Virus record (IMG/VR): IMGVR_UViG_3300012931_000068
Coordinates: 1-26,823 of that record
Source: a virus
DNA: 26,823 nt
Direction: 5' to 3' (one strand)
Part shown: one piece after another, positions 22,527 through 26,823 of the stretch
Numbering within the stretch: position 1 is the stretch's first letter
How the letters are laid out: each line of letters opens with the position of its first letter
The notes under the pieces: generated by a model
Databases searched by the model: none
Seen by the model: the letters and a program-made list of their open reading frames with translations, nothing else
Told to the model about the DNA's origin: nothing
Position numbers and translations under genes: made by a program

Positions 22527-22781
22527 TTATGCTTTCCGTGCATTCATAGCCGAGACATAATTGGCATGCGCAATATCTATCTCAGACTGAGTGGCTTTTG
22601 GATACATCTTTCGATGTTGATCTTCAAACTTTTGCTTATTGGTGTAATCTGTTTTCTGCTTTGTCCCACTTCCACCACTGTACTGGTTTCCATGAAACTC
22701 ATGCCCTGCGAAGTCGCCCTTAAACAACGGCTCGCCGTTTTGTTGGGCGGCCTTAATTAAATCAACGACTGTTGCGTTCAT
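22527..22781 (-). CDS. Small HGNQY-tagged protein, helical C-terminus (84 aa)
   Basis: An 84-residue protein. AAGGAG lies 5 bases before the ATG at 22781, inside the relic frame that ends there by ATGA. The N-terminus carries GEPLFKGDFAGHEFHGNQY (16-34), followed by SGGSG. The C-terminal half is different from its paralogues: charged and helical (YTNKQKFEDQHRKMYPKATQ, then EIDIAHANYVSAMNARKA). The paralogues are at 22850-23185 and 24675-25019. The HGNQY tag occurs in phage proteins of several architectures in my memory, but no function is established to my knowledge. Location between terminase and portal suggests a packaging or internal head protein. Confidence 0.8.
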   Translation of the reverse strand: MNATVVDLIKAAQQNGEPLFKGDFAGHEFHGNQYSGGSGTKQKTDYTNKQKFEDQHRKMYPKATQSEIDIAHANYVSAMNARKA

Positions 22782-22849
22782 ACCACCTCCTTCATCTCTT
22801 GTTGCTGACGCGTGTAGTCTACCAATCTCATTTGCTCGCGGGAGGCCAT
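22778..22849 (-). pseudogene. Chimeric relic: portal N-terminus joined to large-terminase C-terminus (23 codons)
   Basis: A 23-codon frame starts with ATG at 22849, right after the stop of the 111-residue gene. Its first five codons give MASRE, the portal start, and the rest gives MRLVDYTRQQQEMKE, nearly the large-terminase end MGLVDYMRQQQEMKE. DNA identity is 16/16 bp with the portal start and 37/38 bp with the terminase end. It ends in ATGA overlapping the 84-residue gene and carries that gene's AAGGAG. It looks like a recombination scar kept because it supplies a ribosome-binding site. Whether the peptide itself works is unknown. Confidence 0.8.
22787..22824. repeat. 38-bp direct repeat, relic copy of the large-terminase end
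   Basis: It matches 23194-23231 with one mismatch in 38 bp. The second copy is the last coding part of the large terminase gene. The copy here sits in the relic frame and carries the AAGGAG used by the 84-residue gene. Weaker similarity extends 7 bp further. Confidence 0.9.
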
Positions 22850-23185
22850 TTATTTCACGTGCACTGCTTTAGTTGAATGCAAGTAGCCGATGGGCTTACC
22901 TGGCCTTGTAGTTATAAGCATGTTCCCCTCATGCCCAATCACTTCTTCATTCGGGGCGCCTTGGTAGTTAGCTCGCACTATCGTTCCTTTTGGAAACTTC
23001 TTTTCTGAGGCGGCAGTCTCTTTGCGCGCACGCTCCGCTCCGCTTGCATAATTTTTTGCATTGCTCCCTCCGCCTGTTGAGTACTGATTCCCATGGAACT
23101 CGTGCCCAGGAGCATCGCCCTTCTCAAACGTCACCGCAGGTTCGCCACCGACGTATCTCACACACTTTTTCAGATCAACACTCAT
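22850..23185 (-). CDS. Small HGNQY-tagged protein, SH3-like C-terminus (111 aa)
   Basis: A 111-residue protein overlapping the large-terminase stop by ATGA, with AAGGAG 8 bases upstream inside the terminase gene. The N-terminus carries EKGDAPGHEFHGNQYSTGGG (21-40), followed by a Lys/Arg/Ala-rich linker. The C-terminal part, KGTIVRANYQGAPNEEVIG then MLITTRPGKPIGYLHSTKAV, alternates short strands and could fold as a small SH3-like barrel. Paralogues flank it on both sides. No family function is known. Position implies a packaging- or head-associated role. The barrel assignment is inference from pattern. Confidence 0.8.
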   Translation of the reverse strand: MSVDLKKCVRYVGGEPAVTFEKGDAPGHEFHGNQYSTGGGSNAKNYASGAERARKETAASEKKFPKGTIVRANYQGAPNEEVIGHEGNMLITTRPGKPIGYLHSTKAVHVK

Positions 23186-24678
23186 GCCGCCTTCTCCTTC
23201 ATCTCTTGTTGCTGACGCATGTAGTCTACCAGCCCCATCGTCTTACCACGAACACGACGCCAGTTGCAATACTGCGTCATGCTGTCAACTTCGTCATCGT
23301 CACCACCATCCGCACCCGTGAACTTGGAACAGGTGGACACGAAGTCTTCGATGTTTGGTTCGACGCTTGAGTCGGGCAGGAACACATTCCCGGCCTCACA
23401 AGCAGGTTGCATCGCGAATGCTCTTGCCGCCTTGCCACCTTCTGGATTTATTGGCAGCACTCCGGCAATCTCATCCGTCAGTGTTTCGATAACTGCGGAG
23501 CCGTTGGCTTTGTCCTCAACCAGCACCGCCGTCACGCCGACATTCGGATGCTTCGCGGACACAGCTGCCACGAAGTTGCGCAATGCAGTGACCGTTGCGC
23601 CGAATCCCATGCGCTCCTTAATGCGGCCAGGAAGCAGATAGTCGTTCGCGCCCTTGTTCCCCCATGCCTGAATTGCAACATGGTCAGAAGTCGTCAGATT
23701 CTTGAACGTACAATCAACACTCACGACGATCTCATCAAGTTGCGGCAGCTCTTTGTAGAACTTCCATTGATCACGGATGAAGATGATGCCGCTGCGCGGT
23801 TCCGGATTTTGTTGCAGTTGCGCTTGCTTGTGATAACTGCCGAGCGTCGTCTCCAAATCCTTTGCGATTTGTTCGGGAACGCGTGCGGGATGAATCAGTT
23901 CACCCTCGACTTTGCGCGGATCTGTAAAGCCGAGCGATGTCGGCTTCTGAATGAATTTCGGATCATAGCGGAAAGGCAACGCCAGATGTTCCCAGCCATC
24001 CTCATGCTCAAGCAAATAGCCTGTCAGATCGTTCACATTGAGTCGCTGGTGCACGACTATCACTGCGCCAGTTGATGGGTCATTCGCGCGGGTTGCCATC
24101 GTACCCTTCCACCACTCTACGGAGCCTGCAAGCGCAAGAGGGCTGTCTGCGTCCTTGGCCGAAACAGGGTCGTCCACGATGCGTATGTCGCCGCCGAAAC
24201 CTGTGCCTGCGCCATCAGTGGATGTGACTGTGCGCATACCACGCTTGTCGTTTTCATATCGCGACTTTACGTTCTGGTCACCCGTCATCTTGAACTTGTG
24301 TCCGAACGCGGTTTGATAGCCAGACGATTCAATAACGCGCCGAGTATCAACGGCATCACGTGTCGCGATGTCCTTAGCATAGGAGGCTGTCAAGAATTGG
24401 CGCGAGGGATTATCAATCCAATCCCATGCTGGGAATGCGTGACTGACTAAAGATGATTTCAACATGCGGAATGGCATGTTGATGAGCAATTTCTGAATCT
24501 GGCCACGCTTGACAGCTGTCAGATGCTCGCATATCGCACCGATGTGCCAGTTGTCTTTGAATTGTGTTGCCGGCTGTAGGACCGGCCATGCAAAACGCCA
24601 GAAGAAGAAATGCAAATCGCGCCGTGCCATTTCGGCTTCGAGGTCGGATAGCATTGGCAGGCGCATAGGAGCGTTCAC
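23182..24678 (-). CDS. Terminase large subunit
   Basis: A 498-residue packaging motor. The ATPase part includes the Walker A-like NMPFRMLKS (67-75), the SYAKDIATRDAVDTRRVIES segment (99-118), the coupling region RYENDKRGMRTVTSTDGAGT (140-159) and Walker B IRIVDDP (165-171). The nuclease part shows Asp322 in VVSVDCTF, Glu388 in VLVEDKANG and the acidic GGDDDEVDSM (458-467). The Walker A segment lacks the usual Gly before Lys-Ser. Relatives I know read PGYMKS, so a degenerate loop is normal for this branch, but MPFRMLKS departs further. It overlaps the 114- and 111-residue genes by ATGA. Its last 50 or so bases are duplicated at 22787-22824. Confidence 0.95.
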   Translation of the reverse strand: MNAPMRLPMLSDLEAEMARRDLHFFFWRFAWPVLQPATQFKDNWHIGAICEHLTAVKRGQIQKLLINMPFRMLKSSLVSHAFPAWDWIDNPSRQFLTASYAKDIATRDAVDTRRVIESSGYQTAFGHKFKMTGDQNVKSRYENDKRGMRTVTSTDGAGTGFGGDIRIVDDPVSAKDADSPLALAGSVEWWKGTMATRANDPSTGAVIVVHQRLNVNDLTGYLLEHEDGWEHLALPFRYDPKFIQKPTSLGFTDPRKVEGELIHPARVPEQIAKDLETTLGSYHKQAQLQQNPEPRSGIIFIRDQWKFYKELPQLDEIVVSVDCTFKNLTTSDHVAIQAWGNKGANDYLLPGRIKERMGFGATVTALRNFVAAVSAKHPNVGVTAVLVEDKANGSAVIETLTDEIAGVLPINPEGGKAARAFAMQPACEAGNVFLPDSSVEPNIEDFVSTCSKFTGADGGDDDEVDSMTQYCNWRRVRGKTMGLVDYMRQQQEMKEKAA

Positions 24679-25019
24679 TTACTTGGCGCCCTTATATGTT
24701 CGCGAGCGACGCGCTCAGTAGGTGCTAGTTTCATACCGGTGTCCTGAGCCTCAACCAAAACTCTTGGCATGTCGCCACGAGCGTCACGTGCTTCGAGTAC
24801 TTTGTATTTTTGGACGCCGTCACCCTCTAAATGAACTATATGCCCAGCTTGGAGTGGTTCTTTGCCATTCCAGGCTTTGCCACTAGCGCTTGTAGTTTCT
24901 TTGGCGCCTCCACTTATATATTGATTTCCGTGGAATTCGCGACCGGCGACATCGCCTTTAAACAATGGTTCGCCTTTTGTTGGCGCGACCTTGATCAGGC
25001 CAACGATTGATTCGCTCAT
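24675..25019 (-). CDS. Small HGNQY-tagged protein, SH3-like C-terminus (114 aa)
   Basis: A 114-residue protein between the small and large terminase genes, overlapping both by ATGA. The N-terminus carries GEPLFKGDVAGREFHGNQY (16-34), then ISGGAKE. The first 34 residues align with the 84-residue paralogue (both with [GD]LIK then GEPLFKGD). The C-terminal part, LQAGHIVHLEGDGVQKYKVL, then MPRVLVEAQDTGMKLAPTER, suggests a small beta barrel of the SH3/KOW kind. It is the only paralogue located between the two terminase genes. The function is unknown; see the finding on these proteins. Confidence 0.8.
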   Translation of the reverse strand: MSESIVGLIKVAPTKGEPLFKGDVAGREFHGNQYISGGAKETTSASGKAWNGKEPLQAGHIVHLEGDGVQKYKVLEARDARGDMPRVLVEAQDTGMKLAPTERVAREHIRAPSK

Positions 25020-25660
25020 GATTTATTTTCCAGTTTCCGCTGCAATGTGAGATAGGCTTGAAGCTCAGCGTCAGACAATGCACTCAGGTCTGCGACTGGG
25101 CTCAGAGGAGCTTCAGGATCGCCAGCCAGGATTTGGCGGTCGCCGAATTTGTGCGGCTTAAGATGAGCCATTAGCCACTTGCGTGTTTCGACACGGAGCC
25201 TGGAGCGTTGCACATGCTCGCCGTCTAAAACGACTGAGACTTTACCTGTGCGCTCATTCTCACGTTCGGTCCAGTCATTTGTACCATCATCTGCTATATC
25301 GAGCAGCTTGTCGCCCATGCATTCGGCTTGCTGGAACTTGGCTCGCGTGTATATGTCAGCGAGAGCTTTGTCGGTGTCGAGCCACTCATAGAACAATGAA
25401 TAATTGGGGAAGTCTGGGTGATCTTTCAAGATGCTAACGACGCCACGCTCAGTGGATGCGATTATCTCGCATACAGCTTTTACAATTTCCAACTTTTTTT
25501 CTTCTGTCATGTTTGCAAATAATGAACGACGACGAGCAAGCTCAGAAGTGAATTTATCGGAAGCAGGCTTTTTTGCAGAGGACTTCATAGCAGGCTTTTT
25601 TGCAGGAAACTTCGCGACAAGCTTTGCCGTAGGCTTCTTCGATGTGAGAGCTTTCGCCAT
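25016..25660 (-). CDS. Terminase small subunit with a basic N-terminal tail
   Basis: A 214-residue protein at the head of the late operon, just upstream of the large terminase. GGAG lies 8 bases before the ATG at 25660. Residues 38-180 resemble DNA-binding small terminases: helical sequence IVKAVCEIIASTERGVVSIL, a helix-turn-helix-like FPNYSLFYEWLDTDKALADI, then YTRAKFQQAECMGDKLLDIA and RLRVETRKWLMAHLKPHKFG. The subunit recognises phage DNA and loads the motor. Residues 1-36 are an extra Lys/Ala/Pro-rich tail with repeated KKP units (SKKPTAK, AKKPAMK, AKKPASDK), like histone H1 tails, probably contacting DNA non-specifically. Confidence 0.88.
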   Translation of the reverse strand: MAKALTSKKPTAKLVAKFPAKKPAMKSSAKKPASDKFTSELARRRSLFANMTEEKKLEIVKAVCEIIASTERGVVSILKDHPDFPNYSLFYEWLDTDKALADIYTRAKFQQAECMGDKLLDIADDGTNDWTERENERTGKVSVVLDGEHVQRSRLRVETRKWLMAHLKPHKFGDRQILAGDPEAPLSPVADLSALSDAELQAYLTLQRKLENKS

Positions 25661-25734
25661 TCTTTAATCTCCAGTAATTGCAGACTAGGGCTTACATGCA
25701 GCATTACGCTGGCTGGCAGGTGTTTGCATTGTAC

Positions 25735-25748
25735 TGCGGCATGCCACA
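25735..25748. promoter_or_regulatory. Candidate operator palindrome upstream of the small terminase
   Basis: TG-C-GGCATGCC-A-CA is an 8-bp perfect palindrome extended by 2 bp on each side with one mismatched pair. It lies about 75 bp upstream of the small terminase start and could bind a late regulator. No supporting second site was seen. Confidence 0.3.
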
Positions 25749-26012
25749 ATAAGTACATCCAGAAGCTACTACACATGGCTTCAAACTGATGAAAGCCTTA
25801 TGTACTAAGCTTTACGCTCGATTTATGGCCCTCCATCTACACGATAATTACAGCATTTTGAGCGTCGTGCAGTGTGATGGGATGCAATGCCGGTATACCT
25901 TTTGTCAGAATTTACTACATCACTACACTACTTTTTAGTATCTTTATAGAATTTTATTCATATATTATTGTGATATTTTGTATAAAAAGGTTGGAGCGCA
26001 TGTATTAACGTA

Positions 26013-26030
26013 GTCGTGTAGAAAAAGGCC
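26013..26030 (+). repeat. Repeat element GTCGTGTA-A-rich-GGC, copy 1
   Basis: GTCGTGTAGAAAAAGGCC here resembles GTCGTGTATAAAAGGC at 26079-26094, and an inverted copy (CGTGTATTAAAAAAGGCC on the minus strand) lies at 26114-26131. This copy is followed by its own weak hairpin, CTCTT..AACTT-T-AAGTT.AAGAG, at 26030-26053. Confidence 0.6.
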
Positions 26031-26080
26031 TCTTTTAACTTTAAGTTCAAGAGCATAGCCCCACTGCACATGAAAAGTGT

Positions 26081-26131
26081 CGTGTATAAAAGGCTTGTGG
26101 CTCAAACACACAAGGCCTTTTTTAATACACG
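26081..26131. terminator. Long bulged hairpin, possible bidirectional terminator
   Basis: The arm CGTGTATAAAAGGCTTGTG (26081-26099) pairs with CACAAGGCC, then six T and the rest of the arm (26109-26131), about 19 bp with two bulges and a 9-nt loop. On the plus strand the GGCC is followed by six T; on the minus strand AAGGC reads out as CCTTTT. It could stop transcription from both sides, or serve as a protein-binding structure. Confidence 0.6.
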
Positions 26132-26170
26132 ATCAGCCGACAAGCCTGGTACCAAGCCTCTTTTTCAGTC

Positions 26171-26199
26171 TTTTCACTCACTGGGTTACTTTATATAAT
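26171..26199 (+). promoter_or_regulatory. Sigma-70-like promoter for the plus-strand genes
   Basis: TTTTCA (26171-26176) as -35 and a perfect TATAAT (26194-26199) as -10 are separated by 17 bp. Transcription would start near 26206, about 35 bp before the ATG at 26241. It is the only good promoter match noticed in this region. Confidence 0.6.
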
Positions 26200-26209
26200 T
26201 TATAAAGTA
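26187..26209. promoter_or_regulatory. Operator-like perfect inverted repeat over the -10 box
   Basis: The arms TACTTTATA (26187-26195) and TATAAAGTA (26201-26209) are exact reverse complements around TAATT. The repeat covers the -10 hexamer and predicted start point, a common place for a repressor site. Confidence 0.6.
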
Positions 26210-26240
26210 CGATGTGGACTCGAATTTAGGGAGCAAACGT

Positions 26241-26594
26241 ATGCCGAATATCTTAATAAATGTTTCCGAAGCCCTCTTGGCCGAGGTCGATAAAGTGGTA
26301 GAAGCTCGCAAACTGGCCAAATTGCAACTTGCTCAGCTAACTGCTGAAGAGAAGGCAGAAGCCGTGAAAATAGCAGACGCCCACGGAGTGAGCGCTGCAA
26401 ATGCATGGTTGCGCTCAAAGAAGCCGGTGCTCCGTGCATCTCGTGTCGGTGTTGTGCTTGATCTGCTTGCTATTGCAGCGCCACGAATAAATGAACTGTT
26501 ACCGGCTATGCCCCAGCCTGTTAAAGTTTCCAAGTCGGCGCCAGGCAAGCCGCGCCAACAGTTACAAGGTAAAAAGCCCTCTAAAGGAGCGTAA
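26241..26594 (+). CDS. Unknown small helical protein, plus strand (117 aa)
   Basis: A 117-residue protein from the ATG at 26241, with AGGGAG about 7 bases upstream; the GTG at 26214 without a site is rejected. The body is helical, with INVSEALLAEVDKVVEARKL, then LAQLTAEEKAEAVKIADAHG, and a second helix RVGVVLDLLAIAAPRINELL. The C-terminus is basic and Pro/Lys/Gln-rich (KSAPGKPRQQLQGKKPSKGA). No family was recognised. It is transcribed away from the late genes, from a promoter with an overlapping operator, so an early or regulatory role is possible. Nucleic-acid binding by the basic tail is inference. Confidence 0.7.
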   Translation: MPNILINVSEALLAEVDKVVEARKLAKLQLAQLTAEEKAEAVKIADAHGVSAANAWLRSKKPVLRASRVGVVLDLLAIAAPRINELLPAMPQPVKVSKSAPGKPRQQLQGKKPSKGA

Positions 26595-26606
26595 CTGGGT
26601 TACGCT
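26588..26606. repeat. Inverted repeat over the stop of the plus-strand gene
   Basis: AGCGTAAC (26588-26595) and GTTACGCT (26599-26606) form a perfect 8-bp stem with a TGG loop, covering the stop codon. A-rich rather than T-rich sequence follows on the plus strand, so termination is doubtful. CTGGGTTAC also occurs at 26181-26189 next to the operator. Confidence 0.7.
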
Positions 26607-26701
26607 TAAAAAGATATATCGTATTATTTATTTGCTAGCGTACATCCTCTGTTATTCGCCCGGATAAAAGAGCACAGTCTTCGGACTTCTTGCACAGGTT
26701 C

Positions 26702-26751
26702 CTCCCGCTCTCTGTGTGGTGTTGCGCTAGCTCTTACGGGACACGCGGGAG
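26702..26751 (+). promoter_or_regulatory. Structured leader upstream of the last plus-strand gene
   Basis: CTCCCGC (26702-26708) pairs with GCGGGAG (26745-26751), and the adjoining GTGT (26714-26717) with ACAC (26741-26744), leaving a 5-base bulge and a 23-base loop. A small AGTC-TTCG-GACT tetraloop hairpin lies at 26676-26687. The structure ends about 12 bases before the ribosome-binding site of the next gene and could regulate its translation. Confidence 0.4.
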
Positions 26752-26772
26752 AAGCATTAAGCGGAGAGCTTT

Positions 26773-26823
26773 ATGACAAATAAGTTGGGCCCTATTCCAA
26801 AACGCAAAGTTGTACAAGGTAAA
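26773..26823 (+). CDS. Start of an unknown plus-strand gene (partial)
   Basis: An ATG at 26773 is preceded by GGAGAG 4 bases upstream. The frame is open for 17 codons to the window edge and reads MTNKLGPIPKRKVVQGK. Its start is basic. Too little is present to name it. It follows the 117-residue gene on the same strand and may share its transcript. Confidence 0.6.
   Translation, partial: MTNKLGPIPKRKVVQGK

Larger units (their letters stand above)
25661..26240. other. Divergent intergenic region between late genes and plus-strand genes
   Basis: No convincing gene lies in these 580 bases. The part next to the small terminase has its ribosome-binding site and a palindrome at 25735-25748. About 25900-25990 is strongly AT-rich, with runs such as TATATTATTG, and could be a melting or promoter zone. 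A GGTATACC palindrome lies at 25892-25899. From 26010 to 26131 are repeated CGTGTA-A-rich-GGC elements and a long hairpin. A promoter and operator for the plus-strand genes lie at 26171-26209. The late promoter must lie here or depend on readthrough, but no good minus-strand sigma-70 match was found. Confidence 0.6.

Noticed and set aside
23407-24075. A 222-codon plus-strand frame inside the large terminase
   Set aside because: The large terminase is unmistakable on the minus strand; this is its shadow.
25728-25756. TACAAT on the minus strand as a late promoter -10 box
   Set aside because: No acceptable -35 box lies 16-18 bases upstream, so the match is probably chance.
26588-26606. Hairpin over the plus-strand stop codon as an intrinsic terminator
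   Set aside because: The stem is followed by AAAAAG rather than a T-run, so only an inverted repeat is claimed.

Overview
This window is most of the late (structural and lysis) region of a tailed double-stranded DNA phage or prophage. Almost all genes lie on the minus strand, so the transcription order runs from about 25.66 kb down to position 1. The order is: small terminase, large terminase, portal, MuF-like minor head protein, four exported proteins, lysis genes, prohead protease, major capsid protein, head-tail connectors, tail tube, tail chaperones, tape measure, tail tip and tail fibre. A non-contractile tail is inferred: there is one tail tube gene, a long tape measure and no sheath. 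The host is inferred to be Gram-negative, probably a proteobacterium, because an i-spanin/o-spanin (Rz/Rz1) pair and Sec-type signal peptides are present. No integrase, tRNA, CRISPR array or insertion sequence was seen.

Regions: (1) 25.66-26.24 kb is a non-coding divergence region with an AT-rich tract, a long hairpin, repeats and a promoter/operator for plus-strand genes starting at 26241 and 26773. (2) 20.3-25.66 kb is the packaging and portal block. It is interleaved with three small paralogous proteins that share an N-terminal tag (core HGNQY). (3) 16.9-20.3 kb holds four consecutive proteins with signal peptides, two of which look like virion or fibre proteins. (4) 15.0-16.9 kb is the lysis block: a small membrane-anchored protein, an M15 peptidase endolysin, a putative holin, two micro-proteins, and Rz with Rz1 nested out of frame. 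(5) 11.8-15.0 kb encodes a protease with a scaffold-like tail and an HK97-fold capsid protein, followed by a strong intrinsic terminator. (6) 8.2-11.5 kb encodes two small proteins, the connectors, the tail terminator, the tube and the G/GT frameshifted chaperones. (7) 0-8.2 kb encodes the tape measure, a gene transfer agent-like tail-tip set (DUF2460, DUF2163, NlpC/P60, J-like protein) and a partial fibre protein.

Many neighbouring genes overlap by ATGA, which points to one translationally coupled late operon. The most unusual items are: the three HGNQY-tagged proteins with different C-terminal domains; a chimeric relic fusing the portal start to the large-terminase end between two of them; fibre-like proteins with signal peptides; a propeller-like insertion in the J-like protein; a perfect 16-bp inverted repeat inside the DUF2460 gene; and a lysis block placed in the middle of the head genes. 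All names rest on reading the sequence by eye, with no database search.
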